A program made the position numbers and the translations under genes. From assembly GCF_900110945.1 (NCBI RefSeq), contig NZ_FOFL01000001.1, forward strand, positions 620,001 through 684,000: a stretch of 64,000 nucleotides of DNA, read 5' to 3'. The stretch's first letter is position 1. Every line of letters begins with the position of its first letter. Below are positions 1 to 9,872 of this stretch, in pieces. The notes below the pieces were generated by a model. The model made no database searches. It had not been told where the DNA came from and worked only from the letters and a program-made list of their open reading frames with translations. The stretch is from Devosia sp. YR412. Its GTDB lineage: Bacteria > Pseudomonadota > Alphaproteobacteria > Rhizobiales > Devosiaceae.

Positions 1-57
1 GGCGAACAGGTCTTCCGGCAGGGTGTGGCGGCTGGGCGTCGCGAGATCACTTGTCAT
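1..57 (-). CDS. 5' end of an unidentified gene, cut by the window edge
   Basis: An ATG at 57 on the minus strand overlaps the holC stop codon (ATGA arrangement) and opens a frame that stays open to the window edge. Only 19 codons are visible, beginning MTSDLATPSR. The overlap suggests translational coupling with holC. Too little is present to name a family. Confidence 0.5.
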   Translation of the reverse strand, partial: MTSDLATPSRHTLPEDLFA

Positions 58-500
58 GCCTTTTTGACCCAGCGGCCGTCGGCTTCCTGCTGCCAATAGG
101 TTAGCACACTGTTACCCTTGAGCGCGCGCCAGGCTAAACGCGCCTCGGCGACGGCGTCGGGATCGTGGCCGGAAAACATATAGACGATGCGCTCGTAGCC
201 GTCGGTCGATTGCGGCACGGCGCGGTCGACGAAAAAGCGGACATTGGCGCTATTGGGATTGTCGGTGGCCGTGGTGAGCAGGATCGGCTGATGCGCTTCG
301 GTATCGTCCCCGGCAAGACCGTGGGGCAGGAAACTGTCGTCGCGGAAGGTCCAGAGATGGGCGTCGAGCGCTTCGGCTCGCTCGGTGGAGCCGACCTCCA
401 CCACCGCGCGCCAGCCGCGTTCGAGGGTCTTTTCCAGCAGCAGCGGAATGACCGCTTCGAGCGGGCGCGGTTCGAGGTGATAGAAGAGGACGTCGGTCAT
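54..500 (-). CDS. holC: DNA polymerase III subunit chi
   Basis: 148-residue HolC family protein, an accessory subunit of the DNA polymerase III clamp loader. In E. coli it links the holoenzyme to single-strand-binding protein; that role is known for the family, not visible here. The chosen start, MTDVLFYHL, is the usual N-terminus of the family. The open frame continues 10 codons upstream, but those residues do not look like the family. It lies downstream of pepA, a common neighbourhood for holC in proteobacteria. The stop codon overlaps the ATG of the next gene. Confidence 0.88.
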   Translation of the reverse strand: MTDVLFYHLEPRPLEAVIPLLLEKTLERGWRAVVEVGSTERAEALDAHLWTFRDDSFLPHGLAGDDTEAHQPILLTTATDNPNSANVRFFVDRAVPQSTDGYERIVYMFSGHDPDAVAEARLAWRALKGNSVLTYWQQEADGRWVKKA

Positions 501-554
501 GGCCGCTACTATGACCGTTCGGGCCGGCAAGGGAAGAGCGCTGACTGCACGGCT

Positions 555-890
555 TCAGTTCCCTGCCAGAACGTAGATGCATGCCGCGACGGCCATGCCA
601 TCGAGCTGAACATCGACCACGACGCGGCGATAGCCCTCGCCCTCGAAGGCATCGAGGCGCGCCCAGTGGTCCGGCAGGTCAGGGCATTCAAACACCATGA
701 CCGCGACCTGCGGACCGGCGGGGTCGGGGACCAGGCCGGGAAAGCCCATGGCGGCGCCCCAGCCCGACTGATGCAGATGACCGGTGACCTGTCCCTGGCG
801 CCAGGTGCCGGCCAGACCATCGAGCTGGTGGTGATTGGGACGGCCAGGCGCCAGCGTTCCATAGGTGGCCAGGCGATGCTGCGCCGTCAC
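555..890 (-). CDS. gamma-glutamylcyclotransferase (AIG2/GGCT-like) family protein
   Basis: 111-residue protein with the fold signature YGTL at residues 10-13 and the acidic segment LDAFEGEGY near residue 79. Glu83 there is the likely general acid/base of this family. Members form 5-oxoproline from gamma-glutamyl amines or peptides; the substrate here is unknown. The start is GTG at 890, overlapping the pepA stop as GTGA. A longer frame reaching 947 would run 58 bases into pepA and lacks a family-like N-terminus. It is probably co-translated with pepA, so it may act in peptide or glutathione turnover (inference). Confidence 0.75.
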   Translation of the reverse strand: MTAQHRLATYGTLAPGRPNHHQLDGLAGTWRQGQVTGHLHQSGWGAAMGFPGLVPDPAGPQVAVMVFECPDLPDHWARLDAFEGEGYRRVVVDVQLDGMAVAACIYVLAGN

Positions 891-2365
891 TGATAGTAGT
901 CCCGCACCAGCCGATCGAGCAATGCGACGCCAAAGCCCGGCGCCCAAGAGGTGTTGACCTCGGAATTGCCGGCGCCAAAGGCCGTGCCGGCAATGTCGAG
1001 ATGGGCCCAGGGCACATTGTTGACGAAGCGCTGCAGGAACTGGGCGGCGGTGATCGAGCCGGCGGGGCGGCCGACGGAATTGCGGATGTCGGCGAATTTG
1101 GATTCGATCAGCTTGTCATAGGCGGCGCCGAGCGGCATGCGCCAGAGCTTTTCATTGGCATTGAGCCCGGCGTTGAGCAGCTGGATGGCCAGTTCATCAT
1201 TGTTGGAGAAGAGGCCGGCGTGTTCGTGACCGAGCGCGACGACGATGGCGCCGGTCAGGGTCGCCAGGTTGATCATGAACTTGGGCTTGAAGCGGTCCTG
1301 CGTGTACCAGAGCGCATCGGCGAGGACGAGACGGCCTTCGGCATCGGTGTTAATGACTTCGATAGTGGTGCCGCTCATCGCCTTGACGATATCGCCGGGA
1401 CGGACCGCCTTGCCGGAGGGCATGTTTTCGACGAGACCAATGACGCCGACGACATTGACCGGGGCCTTGCGGGCAGCCAGGGCGTGCAGCAGGCCGGTGA
1501 CGGCAGCGGCACCGCCCATATCGCCCTTCATGTCCTCCATCGAGGCAGCGGGCTTGATGGAAATGCCGCCAGTATCGAAGACCACCCCCTTGCCGACGAA
1601 GGCCAGCGGCGCATCGCCGGGATTGCCGCCACGCCATTGCATGACGACGAGGCGGGCCGGACGATCCGACCCTTGCGCGACGCAGAGCAGCGAGCCCATG
1701 CCGAGCTGTTCCAGCGCTTCGGGTTCGAGCACTTCCACATGGACGCCGAGCTTGGCCAATTCGCTGGCGCGAGCAGCGAATTCCACTGGGCCCAGCACAT
1801 TGGCCGGCTCGTTGATCAGGTCGCGGGCCAGCAGGGTACCGTCGACGACGGCATTGCGGTCGGCAATGGCGCGGTCTGCGGCGGCGGGATCGGCGACATG
1901 GAGCGTAATGTCGAGCGCGGCCGGCGCGTCGTCAGTGCGGGCCGATTTGTATTTGTCGAACCTGTAGTGGCGCAGGCGCAGGCCGGCGGCCAGTTCACCG
2001 ATGGCGGCGGGGGTAGCGCCGGCTTCATCGAGAATGACGGCAATGGTTTCGGCACGGCTGGCGGCAATCTTGGCCAGCAGCGAGCCGCCGCGGTCGGTCC
2101 AGCCATTAAGCGGCGGTTCCGCGCCGGCCTTGCCGCTGCCGAGGACGATGAGGCGCTTGCCCCCTGCCCCAAGCACGTCGAGCGCATGACCCTGCTTGCC
2201 CTTGAAGCCACCGGCGGCGGCGGTCTCGGCCCAGACCAGACCGGTGGCCGACCAGGCTTCGGCAGCAGCGCCAGCGGGCGCGGCATCCTCGAAGGCATAG
2301 ACAATGGTCGTCATGGCGGAAACAGCACCGAAGGGCGCCGTGCGGATGGTGAGGGACTGGGACAT
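887..2365 (-). CDS. pepA: leucyl aminopeptidase (M17 family)
   Basis: 492-residue cytosolic zinc/manganese aminopeptidase. The family signature NTDAEGR is at residues 339-345. Metal ligands inferred by family alignment are Lys259, Asp264, Asp282, Asp341 and Glu343; catalytic residues are Lys271 and Arg345. The N-terminal macro-like domain covers roughly residues 20-170 and the peptidase domain the rest. An internal Met at residue 18 (start at 2314) is a second start candidate. It heads a minus-strand run into the cyclotransferase-like gene and holC, and is divergent from lptF. Confidence 0.95.
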   Translation of the reverse strand: MSQSLTIRTAPFGAVSAMTTIVYAFEDAAPAGAAAEAWSATGLVWAETAAAGGFKGKQGHALDVLGAGGKRLIVLGSGKAGAEPPLNGWTDRGGSLLAKIAASRAETIAVILDEAGATPAAIGELAAGLRLRHYRFDKYKSARTDDAPAALDITLHVADPAAADRAIADRNAVVDGTLLARDLINEPANVLGPVEFAARASELAKLGVHVEVLEPEALEQLGMGSLLCVAQGSDRPARLVVMQWRGGNPGDAPLAFVGKGVVFDTGGISIKPAASMEDMKGDMGGAAAVTGLLHALAARKAPVNVVGVIGLVENMPSGKAVRPGDIVKAMSGTTIEVINTDAEGRLVLADALWYTQDRFKPKFMINLATLTGAIVVALGHEHAGLFSNNDELAIQLLNAGLNANEKLWRMPLGAAYDKLIESKFADIRNSVGRPAGSITAAQFLQRFVNNVPWAHLDIAGTAFGAGNSEVNTSWAPGFGVALLDRLVRDYYQ

Positions 2366-2543
2366 AAAGGGCCTTGGGCGCAGGAAAAAGCGATTGGAAG
2401 GTGGCTTTTACATTGAGGGCTTTGTCCGGCGCGTCAATCCCGCAACAGCCGCCACGCAAATCCGTGCACAAGAGGCTGTGCGCTTGTGTGGCAAAGCGAA
2501 CTGCACCAAGGTCCGGCCGCATTGGAGCCCTAGACCCACGCGC

Positions 2544-3614
2544 ATGAAGAGACTGACCGCCTATCTCGCACGCCTGTTCGTGACGGACGCGCTGATCCTG
2601 TTCGGCGTGGTGTGCTTCCTGCTGTGGCTGGTCAACTGCCTGCGTTCGTTCGACGTGATTTCGGTCAAGGGGCAGAGCATCCTGGTGCTGGGGGCACAGG
2701 CACTGCTGACCATGCCGCCGCTGGCGATTTCGTTCTTTTATATCTGCGTCGGCATCGGGTTGACGCGCGCGCTGCAGGCGCTGCAGGCCAATCGCGAGCT
2801 GCATATCATCCATACCAGCCATGGCCTGCCTTCGCTGTGGAGTGCCACCGGCGTGGTGGCAGGCGTCGGCGTGCTGGCCGTGCTGCTGCTGTCCAATTTT
2901 GCCGAGCCGGCCGCCAATCGCCGGCTCAATATCCTCAATGCCAGCGTGGCGGCGGATCTGGTCAGTTCCACGCTGCGACCGGGGCGTTTTACCCAGGTGA
3001 CGCCGGGCGTGGTGCTGCTGATCGGCGGGCGCGAGGGCGATGGCGAGATTCGCGAATTCTTCGCCGACGACCGGCGCGATCCGGAAACAAGGCAGACCTA
3101 TATCGCCGAGTCGGCACGCGTCTCCTCCTATGGCGACGACTATGTGCTCGAGCTGCGCAATGGCACGCTGCAATATAGCAATGCCAATGGCCGGTTTTCC
3201 GAGATTTCCTTTGCCCGCTATGACGTCAGCGTCGACCAGTTGGCCGCTTCGGTCGCGGCGACCGATCCGATGCTGGAAAAGGATACGATAACCCTCGTGA
3301 GCGAGGCCATGGCCAGCGGCGACTGGAACCATAGCCTTCTCATGCTGATCGCCAATCGCATGTCCGAAGGACTGCGCGTCGTCGGCATGGCAATCATGGT
3401 GCTGGCGATCATGGGTTTCCCGAGCGGGCGGCGCACTCGCTTCAACGTGCCGATGGAAGCGCTGGTGCTGCTGATCGCCTTTGGCGAGCGCGGCATCAGT
3501 GCTTATAGCCCGTTTGGTACGGCAACAGGTGCGCTGCTGCTGATCGTGGTGGCGGGCATAGCTCTGTTCCTGCGGGCGCGACCACGGCGCATTCCCATGA
3601 TGGTGCCGGCATGA
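2544..3614 (+). CDS. lptF: LPS export ABC transporter permease LptF
   Basis: 356-residue YjgP/YjgQ family permease, one half of the LptF-LptG pair that extracts lipopolysaccharide from the inner membrane with the ATPase LptB. Three hydrophobic segments lie in the first ~110 residues and three in the last ~90, around a soluble periplasmic domain, as expected for the family. The start MKRLTAYLAR at 2544 is chosen because the upstream in-frame codons are low-complexity and overlap the pepA promoter side. The stop overlaps the lptG start (ATGA). Confidence 0.93.
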   Translation: MKRLTAYLARLFVTDALILFGVVCFLLWLVNCLRSFDVISVKGQSILVLGAQALLTMPPLAISFFYICVGIGLTRALQALQANRELHIIHTSHGLPSLWSATGVVAGVGVLAVLLLSNFAEPAANRRLNILNASVAADLVSSTLRPGRFTQVTPGVVLLIGGREGDGEIREFFADDRRDPETRQTYIAESARVSSYGDDYVLELRNGTLQYSNANGRFSEISFARYDVSVDQLAASVAATDPMLEKDTITLVSEAMASGDWNHSLLMLIANRMSEGLRVVGMAIMVLAIMGFPSGRRTRFNVPMEALVLLIAFGERGISAYSPFGTATGALLLIVVAGIALFLRARPRRIPMMVPA

Positions 3615-4681
3615 ACCGGATCGACTGGGTGGTGCTCAACCGCGTCGGCAGCCGCATCGTCGTGACGGTGCTGGTGTTTTATGGGCTGATCGGCCTGGTG
3701 GAATCGCTCGACACCTGGCGCTTCAACTATGTCGCCGACCAGCATGGCCTGGCGGGTGCCTTGCTGATGGTGGCGATGAGTGCGGTCAAATGGACCATCA
3801 AGACGCTGCCGGTGACGGTTCTCATGGGGGCGATTCTCGGCTTCATCGATCTCAAGTCACGCCATGAACTGACGGTGATCCAGGCCAGCGGCATTTCGAT
3901 CTGGCGCACGGTGCGGGCGCCGGTGATCGTCCTGGCCATTGCCAGCCTCGGAGTGACGCTGGGCATCGAGACGGTCAGCACCCAGATCAACCGCCAGCTC
4001 AATCCGACCCCGCCGGGCCAAGCCAGCATGCTGACGCCGGCCGGGGAAATCTGGCTGGAGCAGCGCAGCGGCGACACCCATTATGTGATGATGGCCACTG
4101 GCATGCAGCAGGGTGGAACGGCGCTGGGCCAGGTGACGGTGTTCCATCTCGGCGCCAGCGAAGAAATGCGCGTCGAGTCGGCCGAGGCGCTGCTCAAGGA
4201 TGGCCGCTGGACCTTTCCGGTGGCGACGATCCGTAATCCGGACCGGCCAGCCCAGACCGTGTTCAATTACAGCCTGCCGACAAACTCCACGGCTGTGGAG
4301 CTGGGGCTCAAACTGGCCTCCACCGAGGACATGACATTTTTCGAACTGGTGGGGCTGTTGCAGGCCGGCGTTGCCGACCAGACCATCCGCACTGCAGGCA
4401 CCATGCGGCTGATCAAACTGCTGTCGCTTCCTCTTGTGCTAACCGGTTCGCTGTTCATTGCTTTTGCGTTTACCGCAGGTTATCGAAGAGGCTCTAATTA
4501 TGGTCCTGCGGTTCTCTACGGAATCGTGCTGGGATTTGTCGTGTTCGTGATTACCGAGATGGCCGACCGTGCCGGGTCGACTGGTGTTCTCGATCCCACA
4601 TTCGCGGCGATCGGACCGGCGTTTGTAGCCATCGTCATTGGCGTGACGGTGCTGCTGCACAAAGAAGACGGGCGCGCGTGA
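3611..4681 (+). CDS. lptG: LPS export ABC transporter permease LptG
   Basis: 356-residue paralogue and partner of LptF, with the same layout of three membrane segments, a periplasmic domain and three membrane segments. The ATG at 3611 overlaps the lptF stop by 4 bases and the stop overlaps the lptD GTG by 4 bases, so the three genes are translationally coupled. This matches the joint role of the three proteins in one envelope-spanning bridge. The predicted length equals that of lptF exactly. Confidence 0.93.
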   Translation: MNRIDWVVLNRVGSRIVVTVLVFYGLIGLVESLDTWRFNYVADQHGLAGALLMVAMSAVKWTIKTLPVTVLMGAILGFIDLKSRHELTVIQASGISIWRTVRAPVIVLAIASLGVTLGIETVSTQINRQLNPTPPGQASMLTPAGEIWLEQRSGDTHYVMMATGMQQGGTALGQVTVFHLGASEEMRVESAEALLKDGRWTFPVATIRNPDRPAQTVFNYSLPTNSTAVELGLKLASTEDMTFFELVGLLQAGVADQTIRTAGTMRLIKLLSLPLVLTGSLFIAFAFTAGYRRGSNYGPAVLYGIVLGFVVFVITEMADRAGSTGVLDPTFAAIGPAFVAIVIGVTVLLHKEDGRA

Positions 4682-6981
4682 AGATTATGGCCAAGAGGGG
4701 TATTTCGCCACACCGCCTGGCTTTGGCCAGCGCGCTGCTGGCGCTTACGCTCTCGACCAGCGCCTTTGGCCAGGGCCTTGTTCCGCAAGACTTTTTTAGC
4801 GCTCCAGTCGATGAGTCGGCGCCGATCGGCGTCGATGCCGATACGCTGACCTTCGACAGCGTCACCAATGTGATTACCGCCAGCGGCAATGTGGTGCTGC
4901 GCCAGAGTGGCTATACGCTGACCGGCGCCGAGCTGGTCTATGACCGCAATACCAAGGACCTCACCTTCGTTGGTGGCGTGACGATTCTCGATCCATCCGG
5001 CAATCTGGCCGAAATGGTCGATCTCAAGGTCACCGGCGCACCACGGCAGGCTTTCCTGAACGCCATCACCCTCACCTCCTATGACGGCGCGCGCATTACT
5101 GCCGACAGCGTGGATTATGACGCGGCGCTGCAGACGCTGCTGGAACAGGCGACTTACGCGCCCTGTGGCGACTGTATCGACGACAATGGCAATCGCATCG
5201 GCTGGTCGGTGAAGGCGACGCGGATCGTCTATAATGCGGCGGATGGTTCCACGGCGCTGGACAATCCGACGTTGGAATTGCTCGGCGTGCCGGTGGCCTG
5301 GCTGCCCTATCTGTGGCTGCCGAACCTGCAGACCGAGACGGTCGAAGGCATTCGCATGCCGACTTACGACTATAGCGAAAAGACCGGCCATCGCGTGGTG
5401 GTGCCCTATCAGGCCTATCGAAGCAAATGGACAGATGTGATCCTGACGCCGACCTTCATGACGCGGCAGGGCTTTTTGCTCGGCGCGGAAGTGCTGCAGC
5501 GTTTTGACACCGGCTCAATCCAGCTCAAGGCCTCGGGCATCCGGCAGTTCGACAATGCGGCCTTTGTCGGCGACGGGCAGCAGGACTGGCGCGGCGCGAT
5601 CCAGACGTCGGGCGAATTCGTGCCGCTCAAAGACTGGACCGTGGGGTGGAGCTATTCGACCTTCAGCGATCCGTCCTATCTCTACGATTATCGCCTCGAC
5701 CTGGCAAAATCGAGCATCAATCAGGTCTATACGACCAACCTGACGCGCGACACCTATTTCGACGTTCGCGTGCAGCAGTTCAACCAGATCGGCGAGAATG
5801 TGCAGTGGTCGGCGCAGGCCTATCAGGCCACTGCCGTGCCGGCTGTGCGCTATGACCATGTCGAGCGGCTGGCGCCGGGCTTTGGACAGGTGGACGTCAG
5901 CGCGCGCCTTTTGGGCGTGCAGCGCAAGACCGATCACACTGCGACCTCCAATGGCGTGCCCTATGTATTCGGCTATGCCGGCAACAAGCAGCATGCGAGT
6001 CTGCAGGCCGGCTGGCAGAACCAGTATGTGGGCGCCGGCGGGTTCGTGGCGACGCCCTATCTCGGCGGCCGCGCCGATGTCGCCTATTACGATGGCACGA
6101 GCCCGATCCTGCCCGGCGCGACGACGCTGTGGAGCGCGACCCCGATCGCCGCCATGGATGTGCGTTATCCGATGGTCGCCAATGACGGCTCCACCGTGCA
6201 TCTGATCGAGCCGATCGCGCAGCTGGTCTATCGCGGCAGCGACACCAGCATGGTCGGCATTACCAATGACGATGCGCAGAGCTTCGTCTTCGATGACACC
6301 AACCTCTTCAGCTACAACCGTTTCTCGGGCAATGATCGCCAGGAGACGGGCCTGAGGCTCAATGTCGGCGGCCGCTACATGGCCAATTTCTCCGACAATG
6401 GCTATGTCGAGCTGATCGCGGGCCAGAGCTTCCATCTGGCAGGCGTCAATGCCTTTGCCACGGCAGATCATGCGCAGACAGCCGTTGGCGGCGGGCTGAG
6501 CAATGGTGCTTCTTATGCCGTTTTGGGCGCCTATGCCGGGCTAGAAGAGGGCATCAAGGCGGGCGGCAAGCTGCAGGTCGATACCACCAATCTGCGCATT
6601 GCCCGCGCCTCGCTGACCGGCAGCTATGCTGGCGCCGGCTATACGGCGAGCGTCGACTATAGCTATCTGGCGGCCAATCCGGCGGTCGGGGCGATCAAGG
6701 ACCAGCACGAGATCGGCGCGTCGGTGTCGGTACCGGTGGCGCAATATTGGTCGATCCGCGGCAATGCCTATTGGGACCTGGTCGGCAACAGCTACCTGCA
6801 GTTTGGTGGCGGCGTGACCTATGACGACGGTTACCTGATGATCGGCGCCGATGCGACGCGGACCGGGCCGACGCATAGTTCGCCCAATTCCACCAGTGTC
6901 ACGGCATCGTTCAAGATCAAGGCACCGGCCGGGCTCGACCTCGGCTATGCCGGGGCCGTGCCGGTACCGAGCTTCCAGTAA
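4678..6981 (+). CDS. lptD: LPS-assembly outer-membrane protein LptD
   Basis: About 767-residue outer-membrane translocon that inserts lipopolysaccharide in the outer leaflet. A signal peptide covers roughly residues 12-32 (ending ...STSAFGQG). An OstA/LptA-like beta-jellyroll covers about residues 40-150 and the long C-terminal part is the 26-strand barrel domain. A CGDC pair follows the jellyroll; I see no other cysteines, so the E. coli pattern of two interdomain disulfides is not present. The start is either GTG 4678 (GTGA overlap with lptG) or ATG 4687, three codons later. Confidence 0.92.
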   Translation: MKIMAKRGISPHRLALASALLALTLSTSAFGQGLVPQDFFSAPVDESAPIGVDADTLTFDSVTNVITASGNVVLRQSGYTLTGAELVYDRNTKDLTFVGGVTILDPSGNLAEMVDLKVTGAPRQAFLNAITLTSYDGARITADSVDYDAALQTLLEQATYAPCGDCIDDNGNRIGWSVKATRIVYNAADGSTALDNPTLELLGVPVAWLPYLWLPNLQTETVEGIRMPTYDYSEKTGHRVVVPYQAYRSKWTDVILTPTFMTRQGFLLGAEVLQRFDTGSIQLKASGIRQFDNAAFVGDGQQDWRGAIQTSGEFVPLKDWTVGWSYSTFSDPSYLYDYRLDLAKSSINQVYTTNLTRDTYFDVRVQQFNQIGENVQWSAQAYQATAVPAVRYDHVERLAPGFGQVDVSARLLGVQRKTDHTATSNGVPYVFGYAGNKQHASLQAGWQNQYVGAGGFVATPYLGGRADVAYYDGTSPILPGATTLWSATPIAAMDVRYPMVANDGSTVHLIEPIAQLVYRGSDTSMVGITNDDAQSFVFDDTNLFSYNRFSGNDRQETGLRLNVGGRYMANFSDNGYVELIAGQSFHLAGVNAFATADHAQTAVGGGLSNGASYAVLGAYAGLEEGIKAGGKLQVDTTNLRIARASLTGSYAGAGYTASVDYSYLAANPAVGAIKDQHEIGASVSVPVAQYWSIRGNAYWDLVGNSYLQFGGGVTYDDGYLMIGADATRTGPTHSSPNSTSVTASFKIKAPAGLDLGYAGAVPVPSFQ

Positions 6982-7069
6982 ATCGGATTTTGGCCTCAAT
7001 CATGGGGCAATTGACAGCGCGCTATTCCCGCCGCATTGAGTGCGGGTGGTTCGACGTGAGGCGGAAACA

Positions 7070-7972
7070 ATGATGGCCAAGACTTTCTGGGGACGCGCCG
7101 CCGGCGCCATGATCCTGGGTGCAATGCTGACGCTGGGCGCCGCCCTGCCGAGCGTGGCGCAGCAAGGCGTTCGCGTCACCGTCAACGGCACGCCGGTCAC
7201 CGACCTGCAGGTTGCCCAGCGCCAGAAGCTGTTTGCGCTCGAAGGCAATAACGGCGGCTCCAAGGGTGCGCTGGAACAGCTGATCGACGAAGCCATCCAG
7301 AATGGTGAGGCCAAGCGCCTCGGCATCACCGTCTCCAATGCGCAGGTCGATGATGCGCTGCAGCAGATCGCCCGCAATATGAATGTCAGCTCGGACAAGC
7401 TGGTCGGCCTGTTGCAGAGTGGCGGCGTTGGCCTTGATACGCTCAAGGACCGGTTGCGCGCTGCCATTGCCTGGAATGCCGTGACCGAGCAGGCGATCAT
7501 GCCGCAGGTGCAGATTTCCGAGCTGCAGCTCGACCAGGAAGCTGCCGCCAAGGTGCAGGAATACCAGACCTTCGATTATATCCTCAAGGAAGTGATCTTC
7601 GTCGGCAGCGGCTCGGGCCGTTCGGGCCAGGCGAATAACTATCGCACCAAGTTTTCCGGCTGTGACACCGCCGTTGATCTGTCGCTCGGCTTTACCGATG
7701 CGGCGGTGATCGATGTCGGCCGCCGTCATGCGACGCAATTGCCCGAGCCGATCGCCAAGGAACTCGCCGGGCTCAATGTGGGGGGCATCACCAAGCCACG
7801 CGTGGTGGAAACCGGCGTCTCGATGCTGGCGGTCTGCGAAAAAACCCAGGCCGAAGACCTGACCTTCATCAAGAGCGACCTGCGCGCCGAGGCCGGCAAT
7901 AGCCAGCTGGGCGGGGAAGTGGAAGCCTATCTGGCCAAGCTGCGCCAGAGTGCCAAGATCATCTACAACTAA
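7070..7972 (+). CDS. surA: SurA-like periplasmic chaperone (SurA N-terminal domain)
   Basis: 300-residue exported protein with a signal peptide over about residues 1-32 (cleavage near PSVAQQ). A SurA N-terminal-like helical region follows, with repeated Gln/Ala-rich helices. The C-terminal half is at most a poorly conserved parvulin-like region; I do not see the usual rotamase motif, so chaperone rather than prolyl isomerase activity is more likely. The start is one of two adjacent ATGs (7070, 7073) behind GAGGCGGA. The order lptD-surA-pdxA-rsmA is the same as in E. coli, which supports the assignment. Confidence 0.75.
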   Translation: MMAKTFWGRAAGAMILGAMLTLGAALPSVAQQGVRVTVNGTPVTDLQVAQRQKLFALEGNNGGSKGALEQLIDEAIQNGEAKRLGITVSNAQVDDALQQIARNMNVSSDKLVGLLQSGGVGLDTLKDRLRAAIAWNAVTEQAIMPQVQISELQLDQEAAAKVQEYQTFDYILKEVIFVGSGSGRSGQANNYRTKFSGCDTAVDLSLGFTDAAVIDVGRRHATQLPEPIAKELAGLNVGGITKPRVVETGVSMLAVCEKTQAEDLTFIKSDLRAEAGNSQLGGEVEAYLAKLRQSAKIIYN

Positions 7973-7979
7973 CCTGACC

Positions 7980-8000
7980 GGGTCCGCCGCTGGCGGACCC
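7980..8000 (+). terminator. hairpin between surA-like gene and pdxA
   Basis: Perfect 9-bp stem GGGTCCGCC / GGCGGACCC with a 3-base loop, 8 bases after the stop of the surA-like gene. It is followed only by TTCGT, so it may be a weak terminator or an mRNA-stabilising hairpin rather than a strong stop. Confidence 0.5.
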
Positions 8001-8022
8001 TTCGTCCGCCATGGGGGCCGAG

Positions 8023-9009
8023 ATGGACAAGCCGCTGGCCATCAGCATGGGCGAACCTGCTGGCGTTGGCCCTGATCTCATTCTGGCGCTCTATGCGCGA
8101 CGGGTTGAGCTGGGGCTTCCCGATTTTACCGTATTCGGACATACCGAGTTTTTGCAGGCCCGTGCCGAACGGCTGGGGCTGGATATTGCGATCGGCGCCG
8201 CGGGTTCGGTTGATTTCACTGACACCCTGCCCGTTGTTGACGTAGATGGCCTGGTGCCCGACCATCCGGGCCAGACCTCGCCGGTTTCGGCGGGGGCGGT
8301 GATCCGCTCGATCGAGATGGCGGTCGCGGCGACGCTGACTGGGGCATGTCGCGGGCTGGTGACGGCGCCGATCCACAAGGCGGCGCTTTACAATGCCGGC
8401 TTCAAGCATCCCGGCCATACCGAATTTCTCGCCGAGCTCTGTGCCGTGGACGGCAAGGTGCGGCTACCGGTGATGATGCTGGCGCATGGTGGCTTGCGCG
8501 CCGTGCCGGTGACCATCCATGTGCCGATCCGCGATGTGCCGGACCTGCTGACCAAGCAATTGATCGTCGACACCATCAAGGTGGTGGCGCATGACCTCAA
8601 GCATCGCTTCGGCATTGCCGAGCCTCAGATCGGCGTGGCCGGACTCAACCCGCATGCCGGCGAGGGCGGGGCGATCGGGCGGGAAGATCTTGAGATCGTC
8701 GGACCGGCCGTGGCGCAGCTGCAGTTCGAGGGCATCGGGATCACAGGCCCCCTGCCCGCCGATACGCTGTTTTATCCGACCCATTGGGCGCGCTATGACG
8801 CCGTGGTGGCGATGTATCACGACCAGGCGTTGATCCCGATCAAGACCGTGGCTTTTGAAGAGGCGGTCAATGTGACGCTGGGCCTGCCCATCGTGCGCAC
8901 CTCGCCCGACCATGGCACGGCCTTCGATCTGGCCGGCACCGGCCGCGCCTCGCCTGCCAGCTTCCTCGCGGCCATCAGAATGGCCGATGCAATGACGGCG
9001 ACCCTATGA
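8023..9009 (+). CDS. pdxA: 4-hydroxythreonine-4-phosphate dehydrogenase
   Basis: 328-residue PdxA, the NAD- and metal-dependent oxidative step of DXP-dependent pyridoxal phosphate synthesis. Recognisable segments are the N-terminal MGEPAGVGP, the metal-binding [15 protein letters not shown] and YHDQALIP, and the C-terminal [10 protein letters not shown]. The start [10 protein letters not shown] at 8023 is preferred over the ATG at 8011, because the extra four codons are unlike the family and GGGGCCGAG before 8023 can serve as ribosome-binding site. The stop overlaps the rsmA start (ATGA). Confidence 0.94.
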   Translation: MDKPLAISMGEPAGVGPDLILALYARRVELGLPDFTVFGHTEFLQARAERLGLDIAIGAAGSVDFTDTLPVVDVDGLVPDHPGQTSPVSAGAVIRSIEMAVAATLTGACRGLVTAPIHKAALYNAGFKHPGHTEFLAELCAVDGKVRLPVMMLAHGGLRAVPVTIHVPIRDVPDLLTKQLIVDTIKVVAHDLKHRFGIAEPQIGVAGLNPHAGEGGAIGREDLEIVGPAVAQLQFEGIGITGPLPADTLFYPTHWARYDAVVAMYHDQALIPIKTVAFEEAVNVTLGLPIVRTSPDHGTAFDLAGTGRASPASFLAAIRMADAMTATL

Positions 9010-9854
9010 GCCAAATCGATAATCTGCCACCGTTGCGCGAAGTCATCGCCGAGCATGGCCTGCGCGCCAAAAAGGAGCTCGGGCAGAATTTCCTGCTCGA
9101 TCTCAACCTCACGTCCCGCATTGCCCGCGTGGCGGGACCGCTGGAAGGCGTGCGCGTTATCGAAGTGGGCCCGGGTCCGGGCGGGTTGACACGGGCGCTG
9201 CTGGCCGAGGGCGCGCGCGATGTGATCGCCATCGAGCGCGATCCGCGGGCCCTGCCCGCCTTGGCACAGATTGCCGAGGCCTACCCGGGCCGGCTGACGG
9301 TCATCGCCGGTGATGCGATGGAGATCGACTATCGCGTGCTGGCCGATGGGCCGACGCGGATCATCGCCAACCTGCCCTATAATATCGCCACGCCGCTTCT
9401 CACAGGCTGGCTGACCATGGACCCGTGGCCGAGCTTTTTCGAAAGCCTGACGTTGATGTTCCAGCGAGAAGTGGCCGAGCGGATTTGTGCCAAGCCGAGC
9501 GAGGATCCCTATGGCAGGCTTGGCGTGCTAGCCGGCTGGCGCAGCGATGCCAAGATCGCCTTCAATGTGGGCCGGCAGGCTTTCGTGCCGCCGCCCAATG
9601 TGACCTCGGCCGTAGTTCACCTGAAGCCCAAGCCGGTGGGTGACGATGTGACAGTGAAGAACCTCGAACACATCACCCGCTCGGCATTTGGCCAGCGGCG
9701 CAAAATGGTGCGGCAGAGCCTCAAGGCTGTCGGGGTTCCGGTGGAGGGCCTGCTGGCCGCTGCCGGGCTCAAGGGTGACGAGCGGGCGGAGGATTTGGCG
9801 ATCGAGGCGTTTTTGGCTATGGCGCGGGCTTTGCCGGGGCTAAGGCAGGGCTAG
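9006..9854 (+). CDS. rsmA: 16S rRNA (adenine1518/1519-N6)-dimethyltransferase
   Basis: 282-residue KsgA/RsmA enzyme that dimethylates two adjacent adenines in the 3' hairpin of 16S rRNA late in 30S assembly. Visible motifs are ELGQNFL near residue 22, the SAM-binding [10 protein letters not shown], and the catalytic NLPYN motif. The 4-base overlap with pdxA reproduces the E. coli pdxA-ksgA coupling. The gene converges with gmk, 18 bases away. Confidence 0.95.
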   Translation: MSQIDNLPPLREVIAEHGLRAKKELGQNFLLDLNLTSRIARVAGPLEGVRVIEVGPGPGGLTRALLAEGARDVIAIERDPRALPALAQIAEAYPGRLTVIAGDAMEIDYRVLADGPTRIIANLPYNIATPLLTGWLTMDPWPSFFESLTLMFQREVAERICAKPSEDPYGRLGVLAGWRSDAKIAFNVGRQAFVPPPNVTSAVVHLKPKPVGDDVTVKNLEHITRSAFGQRRKMVRQSLKAVGVPVEGLLAAAGLKGDERAEDLAIEAFLAMARALPGLRQG

Positions 9855-9872
9855 CGGCTTCCGTTCCACTCG

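Noticed and set aside
1001..2416. Long open frame on the plus strand opposite pepA
   Set aside because: It mirrors pepA codons, has Gly/Asp/His-rich composition and matches no family; it is a by-product of GC-rich codon use.
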